A stretch of DNA of 64,000 nt from Nocardia pneumoniae NBRC 100136 (GTDB taxonomy: Bacteria; Actinomycetota; Actinomycetes; Mycobacteriales; Mycobacteriaceae). Position numbers and translations under genes: made by a program. Of this stretch, positions 18,446 to 27,535 are shown piece by piece. How positions within the stretch are numbered: position 1 is the stretch's first letter; every line of letters starts with the position of its first letter. The notes beneath the pieces were generated by a model. It was not told the DNA's origin, made no database searches, and was given only the letters and a program-made list of their open reading frames with translations. Location: NCBI RefSeq assembly GCF_000308755.1, contig NZ_BAGF01000035.1, forward strand, positions 1 through 64,000, read 5' to 3'.

Positions 18446-19912
18446 ATGCCCACCACCGTCACCTCGCCGCAGGTAGCCGTCAACGACATCGGCTCCGCCG
18501 AGGATTTCCTCGCCGCCATCGACGCCACGATCAAGTACTTCAACGACGGCGACATCGTCGAAGGAACCATCGTCAAGGTCGATCGCGACGAGGTCCTGCT
18601 CGACATCGGTTACAAGACCGAAGGCGTCATCCCCTCCCGCGAACTCTCCATCAAGCACGATGTCGACCCCAACGAGGTCGTTTCCGTGGGCGATGAGGTC
18701 GAGGCGCTTGTTCTCACCAAGGAGGACAAGGAAGGCCGCCTGATCCTGTCGAAGAAGCGGGCGCAGTACGAGCGTGCGTGGGGCACCATCGAGGAGCTCA
18801 AGGAGAAGGACGAGGCCGTCCGCGGCACCGTCATCGAGGTCGTCAAGGGCGGCCTGATCCTCGACATCGGCCTGCGCGGCTTCCTGCCCGCCTCGCTCGT
18901 CGAGATGCGCCGGGTGCGCGATCTGCAGCCGTACGTCGGCAAGGAGATCGAAGCCAAGATCATCGAGCTGGACAAGAACCGCAACAACGTCGTGCTGTCG
19001 CGGCGCGCCTGGCTGGAGCAGACCCAGTCCGAGGTCCGCAGCGAGTTCCTGCACCAGCTGCAGAAGGGCCAGGTCCGCAAGGGTGTGGTCTCCTCGATCG
19101 TCAACTTCGGCGCGTTCGTCGACCTGGGCGGCGTCGACGGTCTGGTGCACGTCTCCGAGCTGTCCTGGAAGCACATCGACCACCCGTCCGAGGTCGTCGA
19201 GGTCGGCAACGAGGTCACCGTCGAGGTGCTCGACGTCGATCTGGACCGCGAGCGCGTCTCGCTGTCGCTCAAGGCGACCCAGGAAGACCCGTGGCGGCAG
19301 TTCGCCCGCACCCACGCGATCGGCCAGATCGTGCCGGGCAAGGTCACCAAGCTCGTTCCGTTCGGCGCGTTCGTTCGCGTCGAGGAGGGCATCGAGGGCC
19401 TGGTGCACATCTCCGAGCTGGCCGAGCGCCACGTCGAGGTCCCGGACCAGGTCGTCGCGGTCGGCGACGACGCGATGGTCAAGGTCATCGACATCGACCT
19501 GGAGCGCCGCCGGATCTCGCTGAGCCTCAAGCAGGCCAACGAGGACTACCACGCCGAGTTCGACCCGTCGAAGTACGGCATGGCCGACAGCTACGACGAG
19601 CAGGGCAACTACATCTTCCCCGAGGGCTTCGACCCCGAGACCAACGAATGGCTCGAGGGCTACGAGAAGCAGCGCGAGGAGTGGGAGTCCCGCTACGCCG
19701 AGGCGGAGCGTCGCCACAAGATGCACACCGCGCAGATGGAGAAGATGGCGGCCGACGCCGCGGCCGAGGCCGCGAACGGCGGCGGCGCGTCGAACTACTC
19801 CTCCGAGAGCGGTGCGCAGTCCTCCGCCAACCAGGCCGAGCCCGCCGGCGGTTCGCTCGCCAGCGACGCCCAGCTCGCCGCCCTGCGGGAGAAGCTCTCC
19901 GGCAACGCCTGA
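18446..19912 (+). CDS. rpsA: 30S ribosomal protein S1
   Basis: A 488-residue S1 protein with four S1 RNA-binding repeats (starting near GDIVEGTIVKV, AVRGTVIEVVKGG, GQVRKGVVSSIVNFGAFVDLG and GQIVPGKVTKLVPFGAFVRV), then an acidic/low-complexity tail ending in LREKLSGNA. It helps load mRNA on the 30S subunit. The sequence matches M. tuberculosis RpsA nearly residue for residue in the repeats, and its start MPTTVTSPQVAVNDIG fixes ATG 18446 with GGAG upstream rather than 18404. It ends in an excellent terminator, so it is monocistronic. Confidence 0.97.
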   Translation: MPTTVTSPQVAVNDIGSAEDFLAAIDATIKYFNDGDIVEGTIVKVDRDEVLLDIGYKTEGVIPSRELSIKHDVDPNEVVSVGDEVEALVLTKEDKEGRLILSKKRAQYERAWGTIEELKEKDEAVRGTVIEVVKGGLILDIGLRGFLPASLVEMRRVRDLQPYVGKEIEAKIIELDKNRNNVVLSRRAWLEQTQSEVRSEFLHQLQKGQVRKGVVSSIVNFGAFVDLGGVDGLVHVSELSWKHIDHPSEVVEVGNEVTVEVLDVDLDRERVSLSLKATQEDPWRQFARTHAIGQIVPGKVTKLVPFGAFVRVEEGIEGLVHISELAERHVEVPDQVVAVGDDAMVKVIDIDLERRRISLSLKQANEDYHAEFDPSKYGMADSYDEQGNYIFPEGFDPETNEWLEGYEKQREEWESRYAEAERRHKMHTAQMEKMAADAAAEAANGGGASNYSSESGAQSSANQAEPAGGSLASDAQLAALREKLSGNA

Positions 19913-19925
19913 TCGGCAAAGCCGA

Positions 19926-19967
19926 ACGACTGCGCCCCAACCGGGATTCCGGTTGGGGCGCAGTCGT
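19926..19967 (+). terminator. Intrinsic terminator of rpsA
   Basis: Perfect 19-base arms (ACGACTGCGCCCCAACCGG at 19926-19944 and its complement at 19949-19967) with a GATT loop and a following CTTT, 13 bases after the stop. Confidence 0.95.
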
Positions 19968-19974
19968 CTTTCCA

Positions 19975-20523
19975 TCAGTGCCTGGCGGTGTGCTCATGCC
20001 GCCAGGGTTTCGTGGTACCGCGACGGACTTGGGGCGCTTCGGCAGGCGGTTGTGCCGCTTCGTGCGGCGCCACCATTTGGGCCGTGGTGAGCGCGACGAC
20101 CTGGATTTGCTCGAGCCGCAACCCGAGCGTGGCCAGCCGGGCGATGACGCCCAGCCGATGCTCCGCCAATCCGGGCCGGATCTCCAGCGGATCCCGCTGC
20201 GGAGCGCGCAGGACGTATGTCCGGCGCTCAGCGTCGAATCGCACGGGCATGCCGTCCCGGATGGCGCGGTACGCGTCCAGATCCAGCGTGCTGTGCCGGA
20301 TCGGGTCGATCATCAGCGATTCGATGAACTGCTCCGCCTGCCGCAGCCACGGCTCCCGCTCGGACGGGTCCAAGTGCTCGACCCGCTGGGCGACGCGCCA
20401 CCGATAGTCCTCCGCCGCGGGGCGCAACAGAGACCGGTGTCGCTCGATCTCCACCGCGAAGGCCACGAGTTCTTCGTGGTCCGCGGCCAGGCGGTCGGGC
20501 GTCGAAGCATGGACCTCGGGCAT
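19975..20523 (-). CDS. Hypothetical protein, 182 aa
   Basis: Not recognised. The protein is mostly helical and charged in the first 90 residues (LAADHEELVAFAVEIERHRSLL, VAQRVEHLDPSEREPWLRQAEQFIESLM), has a strand-like segment RRTYVLRAPQRDPLEIRPG, and a Pro/Arg-rich tail. It has no signal peptide or membrane helix. Protein-like composition and the ATG with a G-rich sequence upstream support a real gene. It ends 8 bases beyond the rpsA terminator, which may serve both strands. Confidence 0.6.
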   Translation of the reverse strand: MPEVHASTPDRLAADHEELVAFAVEIERHRSLLRPAAEDYRWRVAQRVEHLDPSEREPWLRQAEQFIESLMIDPIRHSTLDLDAYRAIRDGMPVRFDAERRTYVLRAPQRDPLEIRPGLAEHRLGVIARLATLGLRLEQIQVVALTTAQMVAPHEAAQPPAEAPQVRRGTTKPWRHEHTARH

Positions 20524-20649
20524 AGTGCCCCCTATCTCTCAGGTTGCGGATTACTTTGCGTGGCAACCAGAGCGACGTCCGACGCGTTCTATTGTGCCGG
20601 AGGGGTCCGACAGAAATCGGTGCCGCGAGCGCGACACCGAGCCTGGCGA

Positions 20650-21432
20650 TCAGACGGTTTTCAACGCGCCGCCGTCGACGATCAGGTCGGCGCCGACGAC
20701 GCTGCGAGCGTGGTCGGAGGCCAGGAAGGCGACCTGGGCCGCGATCTCCTCGGCCTCGATCAGGCGTCCGGTGGTCATGCCGACGGCGGCGGGAAGCCGA
20801 GGGAGGAACTCCGCCACGTCGGTTCCGTTGGCGGCGGCGATCTTTCCGCCCGGCCCGTCTGGGGATGCCCAGAACGCGGTCCGCACGGGCCCGGGCGACA
20901 CGGTGTTCACTCGCACACCGAGTGGGCCGAACTGCTCGGCCAGCACCTTGCTCAACGCCGTCACCGCCGCCTTGGCCACGCCGTAGTCGGCGACCGCGGC
21001 GCCCGGTGCGCGCCCGACGATCGAGGACACGTTGATCACCGTGCCGCGGCGCTCGAGCAGGCTCGGCAGCGCAGCCCTGGTCACCCGCACGGTACTGAAG
21101 AAGTTCAGATCCAATGTGCGCCGCCAGGTGTCGTCATCTATATCGAGGAATCCGGCGAGCGCGTTGAACTCCGCGCCGCCCACGTTGTTGACCAGTACGT
21201 CGATGCCGCCCAGCGTGGTGACCGCCGCCTCGACGAGCGTTCGGGCGCCCTCCGCGGTGCCCAGATCGGCCGAGACGACGTCGGCGCCCGTGGCGCGCAA
21301 CTCGTCGGTGATCGTGCGTGCGGCGCCGACGACCCGCATGCCCTCCGCCGCCAGCGTCCGGGTGATCGCCAGGCCGATGCCGCGCCCCGCGCCGGTGACG
21401 ACGGCGGTGCGCCCGGTGAGTCCGAGTTCCAT
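20650..21432 (-). CDS. Short-chain dehydrogenase/reductase
   Basis: A 260-residue classical SDR: cofactor motif TGAGRGIG, structural NNVGG (NNAG variant), catalytic Ser in INVSSIVG, Y-x3-K in YGVAKAAV, and a C-terminal GADLIVDGG. The substrate is not predictable. The start ATG 21432 has GAAAGGA upstream, and the upstream NAD(P)-binding gene ends 17 bases before it, so both form one transcript divergent from a TetR gene. Confidence 0.9.
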   Translation of the reverse strand: MELGLTGRTAVVTGAGRGIGLAITRTLAAEGMRVVGAARTITDELRATGADVVSADLGTAEGARTLVEAAVTTLGGIDVLVNNVGGAEFNALAGFLDIDDDTWRRTLDLNFFSTVRVTRAALPSLLERRGTVINVSSIVGRAPGAAVADYGVAKAAVTALSKVLAEQFGPLGVRVNTVSPGPVRTAFWASPDGPGGKIAAANGTDVAEFLPRLPAAVGMTTGRLIEAEEIAAQVAFLASDHARSVVGADLIVDGGALKTV

Positions 21433-21449
21433 GATCAGTGCGTCCTTTC

Positions 21450-22127
21450 TCAGTAGCCGACGGTGAAGCGGCGCTGGATGAATCGGGGTTGCTCGACTTC
21501 GTCGAGGAGAGCCAGGGCCACGTCCTCCGCGGAGATGTCCGCGCCGCCGACGAGCAGTTGGTCGCCTCCGATGCGGAAGCGACCGGTGCGCGCGCCGGGA
21601 TTGATCCGGCCGGACGACGGGCTGAGGTAGGTCCAGTTGCGATTGGACTGGCGATAGACGTTCAAGGCGTCGCGCAGTGCGCGCACCACTTCGGCGTATT
21701 CCGCCGGTACGTCCAACGCCTCGGTGAGTATGCGGGTGAAATCGTCGCCGGTGTCGAGCAGTTGCACCCCGGGGGCGACCTCCAGGCTGCCCGCGCCGCC
21801 CACCGCGATCAGGCGCACCCGCGGGTGCCGGTTGAGCGCGGCCACCATCGCCTGCGCGCCGACTACGAAATTGCTTGCGTTGGCGATGGTGTCCGGGATG
21901 CCGTGTCCCGCGTTCACCGCGCTCACGACGACATCGAGATCCGCGATGGCGGCGGCGATGCTGTCGGCATTCAGCCAGTCGGCCACCTCCCACGTCTCCT
22001 GTCCCCGTTCGGCGGGGATCCGCGCGGCGTCGCGCGTGAAGGCGGTGACCCGATGCCCCCGCTGCAATGCTTCGGTGACGACCCGCGAACCGATGACGCC
22101 GGTCGCCCCGAAAACCCCGATATGCAC
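21450..22127 (-). CDS. NAD(P)H-binding (NmrA/atypical SDR) protein
   Basis: A 225-residue Rossmann protein: GVFGATGVIGSRVV at the N-terminus, VVVSAVNAGHG, and RLIAVGGAGSLEV; it lacks a canonical YxxxK, as in NmrA-like or YwnB-like proteins that bind NAD(P) for redox sensing or reduce small molecules. GTG 22127 is chosen because AGGAG is five bases upstream; GTG 22133 is also in frame but inside that RBS. It is the first gene of a two-gene operon with the SDR and is divergent from a TetR regulator. Confidence 0.82.
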   Translation of the reverse strand: MHIGVFGATGVIGSRVVTEALQRGHRVTAFTRDAARIPAERGQETWEVADWLNADSIAAAIADLDVVVSAVNAGHGIPDTIANASNFVVGAQAMVAALNRHPRVRLIAVGGAGSLEVAPGVQLLDTGDDFTRILTEALDVPAEYAEVVRALRDALNVYRQSNRNWTYLSPSSGRINPGARTGRFRIGGDQLLVGGADISAEDVALALLDEVEQPRFIQRRFTVGY

Positions 22128-22143
22128 AAGCACTCCTAAACAT

Positions 22144-22169
22144 CGTTCAGTTACTACACGCCGTTCAGT
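22144..22169. promoter_or_regulatory. Repeated CGTTCAGT elements, candidate TetR operator
   Basis: CGTTCAGT occurs at 22144-22151 and 22162-22169 (18-base period). The first is followed by TAC and the second by AAC, giving a GTTAC...GTAAC inversion. It sits between the divergent starts. Confidence 0.5.
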
Positions 22170-22212
22170 AACGACACGGCCGATAGTAGCCAAACGCTGT
22201 AGAGTGTCAACC

Positions 22213-22914
22213 GTGGCCGAGATCGTGCGAAGTCGCCGGGAACGTCTGCGGGCGCAGACCCTCGCGGACATCAAGACGATCGCCATGCGTCTGCTCGCCG
22301 AGGGCGGACCCGACGCGATCTCGTTGCGCGCCATCGCGCGGGAGATGGGCATGACGGCGGGCGCCGTCTACGGCTACTACGCCACCCGCGACGACTTGAT
22401 CTCCACGCTCATCTCCGACGTCTACACCGCACTGGTCGACCGCCTCGAAGCGGCGCGCGACGCCGTGCCCGCCGAAGACCCGGCCGGGCGCATCGTGGCG
22501 TGGGGAGAAGCGGTGCGTGACTGGGCGGTCGAGCGCCCAGCCGAATTCCGGCTCATCTACGGCGACCCGGTTCCGGGTTATCAGCCGCCACCCGGCGGCC
22601 CCGCCGCGGCGGCCGAATTGCGCGCCTGCACCGGCTTGGTGGGTCTCGCGGCGGCTGCCTGGCCGCATGCCGCGCAGCGACAGACCATCGGCGCGTGTGC
22701 GTGGTCGGACTTCGACGCGGACCTGGCCGAGCACGTCCGGTCAGAATTTCCGGCGCTGCCTCCGGACGCGCTCGCTCTCGCGTTGCGCATGTGGGGCCGG
22801 ATGCACGGCTTGATCGCGCTCGAGGTGTACGGCCATCTGCGGCCCCAATCACAAGCTCCCGCAAAGCTTTTCCACGCCGAGATGGTAGACCTGATCCGCT
22901 CCCTCGGGCTGTAG
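22213..22914 (+). CDS. TetR-family regulator (WHG-type C-terminal domain)
   Basis: A 233-residue TetR regulator. HTH: AMRLLAEGGPDAISLRAIAREMGMTAGAVYGYYATRDDLI. The C-terminal part with RMWGRMHGLIALEVYGH resembles the WHG ligand-binding domain. GTG 22213 is used; GTG 22204 is possible. It is divergent from the NAD(P)-binding/SDR operon and probably represses it through the repeats at 22144-22169. Confidence 0.85.
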   Translation: MAEIVRSRRERLRAQTLADIKTIAMRLLAEGGPDAISLRAIAREMGMTAGAVYGYYATRDDLISTLISDVYTALVDRLEAARDAVPAEDPAGRIVAWGEAVRDWAVERPAEFRLIYGDPVPGYQPPPGGPAAAAELRACTGLVGLAAAAWPHAAQRQTIGACAWSDFDADLAEHVRSEFPALPPDALALALRMWGRMHGLIALEVYGHLRPQSQAPAKLFHAEMVDLIRSLGL

Positions 22915-23199
22915 GTCAGCGCCGCCTATCTCGTTGCGGCGCTGGGGAACGCTGATCGTCGCGGCGGTATCGGGGTGCCTGTTCGCGCGAGCCGTCGTGC
23001 GGCCGCGCTGCCGTCATCCGGTGTTCCGTCTCCACGCCGCTTTGGGACTGCCGAATCCGCCGCGGCGAATCCCCTCCACGATGGCTGTGTGAGCGACCGG
23101 TGGGCCTGGCGGCATTGTGAGGTAACTGCCGGTGGACGACAACCGAAACAGGGGGAGCATGCCGGGGCCGTGGGCTACTCGCACGGGCTTGATTCTGTA

Positions 23200-23215
23200 T
23201 GTAACGATCCTTACA
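23200..23215. promoter_or_regulatory. TGTAA-N6-TTACA palindrome upstream of a TetR gene
   Basis: Perfect dyad ending 8 bases before the ATG of the next tetR gene; probably its autoregulatory operator. The rest of 22915-23223 holds no supported gene. Confidence 0.6.
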
Positions 23216-23223
23216 GTAGCGGC

Positions 23224-23892
23224 ATGGCGGAGAAGTCGGTCGAGGTGGACAGAAGCGCCGCGGCGTCGAGGGAGCAATTTCTCGATGCGGCGGAGCGGTT
23301 GATGAGCGAACGCGGCTACGCGGGCACCTCGGTGTCGGCGATCTGCAAGCAGGTCGGCGTCGCGGCCACCTCGCTGTACTGGCATTTCGGCAGCAAGGAA
23401 GGGTTGCTCGCCGCGGTGATGGAGCGCGGGGCGGCGCGGTGGTTCGCGGGGCTGCCGCGCTGGGACGACCTGGTCGGCGACGTCGAGCAGCGCACGGAGG
23501 AAGTCCGGCGTCGCGGCGCGGCCGCGGTCACCAGCCATCCGGTTTTCCTGCGCCTGTTCTATCTGCTCGCGCTGGAGGGCAGCGCGGACCAGGTCGCGGG
23601 CGAGTTGGTCGTGCAGGTGCGCGAGCGTGCGCGCGGGTACTTCGCCGAGGCGATCGCCGCGATGCTGGCGGACGCGGTCGAGCCCGAAGTCGCGCGCGCC
23701 GCGGCCGACGAACTGGCGCGGTTCGCCGTCGCCTTCTCCGACGGCTGTTTCTTCGCGACCCAGCTCGAGCCCGGCGAAGCGGACTTGTCGACCATGTACG
23801 GCGATCTCGTCACCGCGCTGCATGCCCTCGCGCCCGCCGCGATCGCTCGGGCCCAGCACACGAAAGACCGGACAGGGCAGGGCCGGTCATGA
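23224..23892 (+). CDS. TetR-family regulator
   Basis: A 222-residue TetR protein with HTH AERLMSERGYAGTSVSAICKQVGVAATSLYWHFGSKEGLL and a helical effector domain. ATG 23224 is chosen because the operator-like palindrome lies directly upstream and earlier residues in the frame are not protein-like. Its stop overlaps the ATG of the downstream SDR gene (ATGA), so the two are co-translated, and the regulator probably senses a substrate of that enzyme. Confidence 0.88.
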   Translation: MAEKSVEVDRSAAASREQFLDAAERLMSERGYAGTSVSAICKQVGVAATSLYWHFGSKEGLLAAVMERGAARWFAGLPRWDDLVGDVEQRTEEVRRRGAAAVTSHPVFLRLFYLLALEGSADQVAGELVVQVRERARGYFAEAIAAMLADAVEPEVARAAADELARFAVAFSDGCFFATQLEPGEADLSTMYGDLVTALHALAPAAIARAQHTKDRTGQGRS

Positions 23893-24809
23893 GCGCCCGG
23901 CGAACAGTGTTGATCACCGGTGGCACGGGCAGCCTTGGCTTCCGGACCGCCGAAGCGATTCTGCGGGGAGACCCGGATCGGGTCGTCGTCATCACCGGCC
24001 GCGGCGCCGACGCGGTGGACACGGCCGCGGCACGACTCGGTGACCGGGCCGTGGGAATGCCCCTGGATTTGGCCTCGCTGTCCGCCGTGCGCGGCTTCGC
24101 CCGCGGGTTCGGCGAGGTGGGGCTTCCGCCGCTGGACGCGATCGTCTGCAACGCGGGCACCCAGATCGTTTCCGGCACCCTGCGCACCGTCGACGGCATC
24201 GAGCAGACCTTCGCGGTCAACCACCTCGCGCATTTCCTGCTGGTCCGCGAACTTCTGCCCGCACTGGCCACGCCTGGACGAATCGTATTCGTCGCCAGCG
24301 ACACCCACGACCCGGCCAAACCCACCGGCATGCCCGCGCCGGTCTATACAACGGCGTGGGACCTGGCTTATCCGGACGATTCCGAGACGGTAGCCCCTGG
24401 CTCGGCCGGTCGTCGCCGGTACACCACGTCCAAGCTCTGCAACGTTCTGGCGACCTACCAATTCGCCCGAAAACTCGACACGCGGACCGTCCCGCCCGCC
24501 GTTACCGTGAACGCTTTCGATCCGGGTCTCATGCCGGGTACCGGGCTCGGCCGGGATTATCACGGAATCCAAGGCTGGGCCTGGCGCTATCTCCTTCCCG
24601 CGCTGACGATCGTCCCGGGAATCAATGTTCATACCCCGCGCCGTTCGGCCGCCGCACTGGCACGACTCGTGCTGGCACCCGAATTGGCCGGGACCACCGG
24701 GCGATATTTCTCCGGTCGGCGGGAGATCAAGTCCTCCGCCGAGTCCTATGACATCGCCAAAGGCGAGGATTTGTGGACCACCAGCGTGGAAATCATCGAG
24801 AAGAGGTAA
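23889..24809 (+). CDS. SDR-family oxidoreductase (protochlorophyllide-reductase-like)
   Basis: A 306-residue SDR: cofactor loop TGGTGSLGFRTA, structural CNAGTQ (NNAG variant), FAVNHLAHFLL, IVFVASDTHDP containing the catalytic Ser position, and Y-x3-K in YTTSKLCNVLA followed by FDPGLMPGTGL. The last two features are typical of the retinol-dehydrogenase/protochlorophyllide-reductase-like branch. The substrate is unknown. It is coupled by a four-base overlap to the tetR gene upstream. Confidence 0.87.
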   Translation: MSARRTVLITGGTGSLGFRTAEAILRGDPDRVVVITGRGADAVDTAAARLGDRAVGMPLDLASLSAVRGFARGFGEVGLPPLDAIVCNAGTQIVSGTLRTVDGIEQTFAVNHLAHFLLVRELLPALATPGRIVFVASDTHDPAKPTGMPAPVYTTAWDLAYPDDSETVAPGSAGRRRYTTSKLCNVLATYQFARKLDTRTVPPAVTVNAFDPGLMPGTGLGRDYHGIQGWAWRYLLPALTIVPGINVHTPRRSAAALARLVLAPELAGTTGRYFSGRREIKSSAESYDIAKGEDLWTTSVEIIEKR

Positions 24810-25090
24810 TCCGCTGGGCTTACCGCAGCCGCATGAGCGTGATCGTGCATTTGTACGCACACTGCCGCGACGGCGGCAGGCGGTCTTCGGTGCGCTCCGA
24901 GGCATCTTCGTCCACCGAGCCGATACCCCGTACGACCTCGCTTCTCGCGTGATGTCGCCTCGACGCACACCACGAACTGCGACTGCCGGTCTCCTGCCGC
25001 GCCCTGAGCGCATGCCCCGGTTCATCTAGTTCGAGTACCACGTGTGACCTGCGACGTTCGGCATATCGCGACGCGGGGGCGCACAGCAGA
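24810..25090. other. Gene-poor stretch
   Basis: No frame here has both a ribosome binding site and protein-like composition. It lies between the SDR stop and a strong hairpin at 25091-25121. Confidence 0.45.
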
Positions 25091-25121
25091 GTGGCCCAGC
25101 CTTGGCGAGAGGCTGGGCCAC
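25091..25121. terminator. Hairpin terminator
   Basis: Perfect 12-base arms (GTGGCCCAGCCT / AGGCTGGGCCAC) with a 7-base loop. It begins 15 bases past the stop of a small minus-strand ORF, which it may terminate. Confidence 0.75.
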
Positions 25122-25136
25122 TTCGACATCGGGGGT

Positions 25137-25349
25137 TCAGCTGGCTGTTGCAGGTACCCAACGGACCGCGGGTGCGGTCGCGCGCTTCCGCGTGGCGGCG
25201 AAACTGTGCCGCGCGGGACTGATGAACGCGGTGAACCAAGAACGACGGTGCTCCGCGAGCGCCGCCGCCACAGCAGGGATCCGAATGCAGTGCACTCGCC
25301 CCGCCATACCCAGGCGGTGGCGACCCGTCTGGTTGATTCTGGTGCCCAA
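25137..25349 (-). CDS. Candidate small basic protein (70 aa), unrecognised
   Basis: From TTG 25349, preceded by AAAGGA at a six-base spacing, a 70-residue frame runs to a TGA just ahead of the hairpin at 25091-25121. The product is strongly basic (many Arg, several His), with one Cys and a short AVAAALAEHRRSWFTAFI helix-like part. RBS plus terminator argue for a gene, but third-position GC is clearly lower than in neighbours and no family is recognised. ATG 25307 would give 56 residues without an RBS. It could also be a non-coding transcript. Confidence 0.3.
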   Translation of the reverse strand: MGTRINQTGRHRLGMAGRVHCIRIPAVAAALAEHRRSWFTAFISPARHSFAATRKRATAPAVRWVPATAS

Positions 25350-25692
25350 TGTTGTTCCTTTACTTTGCTGGTGTCGGCCTGGATCGCCACGGCGAAGATT
25401 AGCCGAACGAAAGTGCCCGCCAAAGTATTTTCCGCGAGTAATTGCCTCGGCGTGTCGGAAACTCGGCTCGTCGAACCGGAAACCTCCGGAATTGTTGCGA
25501 ATCGGTCTCGGCGTAGTCACGGATCGGGCAAACGGCGGCAGAAGTGGTGGAATGCGCGACCGCATTGGGTAATAGGGCTGATCGCCGTCCATGGGCGCCC
25601 GTCGGCATGCCCGTACATCGCACGCCACGCGGTCGGCGCTCGGGATCGGGGCGGCGCGGGCGAGCGCCCCGGCCGGATGCGAGACTGGGCGA

Positions 25693-26895
25693 ATGTTACG
25701 AATCGGCCTCACCGGAGGCATGGGAGCGGGCAAGTCGACGGTGGCCAGGGTCCTCGCGGACCTCGGCGCGGTGGTCATCGACTCCGATCTGCTCGCCAGG
25801 GAGGTGGTCGCGCCGGGCACCGAGGGCCTCGCGGCGCTGGCCGAGGCGTTCGGCGCCGATATTCTCGCCGCGGACGGAAGTCTCGACCGTCCGGCGCTGG
25901 CGGCCAAGGCATTCGGTGACGACGCCGCACGCGCGAAACTGAATTCGATTACCCACCCATTGGTCGGAAAGCGCACCGCGGAATTGATCGCCGCGGCGCC
26001 GCCGGACGCGATTGTCGTGCAGGATATTCCGCTCTTGGTGGAAAACGGTCTCGCACCACTGATGAATCTCGTTCTGGTTGTGGATGTCGACGCCGAAACG
26101 CGTATCCGCCGCCTCGTAGAATTTCGCGGTATCGCCGAAGCCGATGCCCGAGCGCGTATTTCGGCACAGGCCACCGACGAGCAACGCCGAGCCGTTGCCG
26201 ACGTGTTGCTGGACAACAGTGGCGCGCCCGGCGAGGTCGAGGCCGAGGTGCGCCGGCTGTGGGCCCGGCGGCTGGTGCCGTTCGAGCACAACTTGCGGAC
26301 GGGGACCGCCGCACGACGCGGCGAGGTGCGGATCGTGCCCGCGAACCCGGACTGGCCCGCGCAGGCGCAGCGGCTGATCGCCCGATTGTGGGTAGCCTGC
26401 GGCGCCGCCGCGTCCCGGATCGACCACATCGGCTCGACCTCGGTGCCGGGGCTGCCCGCCAAGGACGTGATCGATCTGCAGATCACGGTCCCCGACCTGG
26501 CCGCGGCCGACGGCCTGCGGGATGCGCTCGGCGCCGCCGGATTCCCGGTTCGGCCGGAGACCACCCAGGACAATCCCAAGCCGACGCCGCAGGACCCCGC
26601 GGGTGTCGACACCGTGCTGTGGTCCAAGCGATTCCACCAGAACGCCGACCCGGGGCGGTTGGCCAACGTGCACGTGCGGGCCGAGGGCTCGCCCGGTCAG
26701 CAGTACGCCCTGCTGCTGCGGGACTGGCTGCGCGCCGACGCCGCCGCTCGCGCGGAATATGTCGCGGTGAAACGGGAAGGCGAGGCCAAGGCCGCGGGGT
26801 TGGGCGGTGCGGAGGCGACCTCGGCCTATCTCGCGGTCAAGGAGCCGTGGTTCGACGCCGCCTATCCGCGGGCCCTGGCTTGGCGGGACCGCTAG
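25693..26895 (+). CDS. coaE: Dephospho-CoA kinase fused to a GrpB/UPF0157 domain
   Basis: A 400-residue two-domain protein. Residues 1-200 are CoaE, the last step of CoA synthesis: P-loop GGMGAGKST (8-16), DSDLLAREVV, and VVQDIPLLVENGL. From about 215 (EVRIVPANPDWPAQA) it continues as a GrpB-family nucleotidyltransferase-like domain with HIGSTSVPGLPAKDVIDLQI. The same fusion occurs in M. tuberculosis CoaE (Rv1631), where the second domain aids folding or regulation. ATG 25693 gives the exact CoaE N-terminus MLRIGLTGG. It follows rpsA in synteny terms but is separated here by about 6 kb of accessory genes. Confidence 0.95.
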   Translation: MLRIGLTGGMGAGKSTVARVLADLGAVVIDSDLLAREVVAPGTEGLAALAEAFGADILAADGSLDRPALAAKAFGDDAARAKLNSITHPLVGKRTAELIAAAPPDAIVVQDIPLLVENGLAPLMNLVLVVDVDAETRIRRLVEFRGIAEADARARISAQATDEQRRAVADVLLDNSGAPGEVEAEVRRLWARRLVPFEHNLRTGTAARRGEVRIVPANPDWPAQAQRLIARLWVACGAAASRIDHIGSTSVPGLPAKDVIDLQITVPDLAAADGLRDALGAAGFPVRPETTQDNPKPTPQDPAGVDTVLWSKRFHQNADPGRLANVHVRAEGSPGQQYALLLRDWLRADAAARAEYVAVKREGEAKAAGLGGAEATSAYLAVKEPWFDAAYPRALAWRDR

Positions 26896-26953
26896 CGTGT
26901 AGCAACTGGGCGGGGCGGTCGGAAGGAGCCCTCGAATTCCCGCGACCGAGCGC

Positions 26954-27478
26954 TTACATCCAGGTCAGGTCGATGTCCATGGACTCCATCCAGCCCTCGA
27001 AGGTGTGGCCGTTGGCGGCGATGCCATCGATGGCGGCGGTCGCGTGCTGCACGGCGGCCTCGGCCTCGGCGAGCGTGACCAGTCCGGCGGCGTGCGCGGC
27101 GAACAGCTCGTCGACGTCGAGGAGCTGGGTTTCCCGCGAGGAGCGCACGACGATGTCGAGATAGTGGTCGACGGACTTCCACTTCTTCGGCGCGACCACG
27201 GTGAATTCCCCGACGTCGAGGTAGTAGTCCTGGTCGCGCCGATGGGCGGGGAGGTAGTGGAACACGGTCGCGCGCAGGAACAGCTTCGGCAGCAGCCAGG
27301 ACTCGATGTAGTGGAACTGCGGATGATCCGAGGTGCGCGCCATGTACAGACCCCACGGCTCGACGTGGTATCGCTCGACCGGGCGTACGAAGCCCTTCGG
27401 GTCCGTATTGGTCAGGTCCGCGATATTGAAGTACTCGACTTTGGGCCGGTGCACGTCGACGGAAGGTGCCTGCGTCAT
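26954..27478 (-). CDS. DUF402 protein (Rv1632c-like)
   Basis: A 174-residue DUF402 protein, a fold used by some phosphodiesterase/nucleotide-hydrolase-like enzymes (for example FomD). Conserved stretches are GFVRPVERYHVEPWGLYMAR, YYLDVGEFTVV and WKSVDHYLDIVV, the last rich in acidic residues that could bind metal. The gene sits between coaE and uvrB, as Rv1632c does in M. tuberculosis. A second copy starts 57 bases beyond its start codon. The function in this lineage is unknown. Confidence 0.82.
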   Translation of the reverse strand: MTQAPSVDVHRPKVEYFNIADLTNTDPKGFVRPVERYHVEPWGLYMARTSDHPQFHYIESWLLPKLFLRATVFHYLPAHRRDQDYYLDVGEFTVVAPKKWKSVDHYLDIVVRSSRETQLLDVDELFAAHAAGLVTLAEAEAAVQHATAAIDGIAANGHTFEGWMESMDIDLTWM

Positions 27479-27535
27479 GCATCAAGAATCTACCGCCGCC
27501 CCGACCGCGTCGAGCCGGACGCGGTAATCGGCTGG

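Noticed and set aside
25022..25423. 133-codon minus-strand frame
   Set aside because: Reads through the hairpin terminator at 25091-25121 and has no good RBS.
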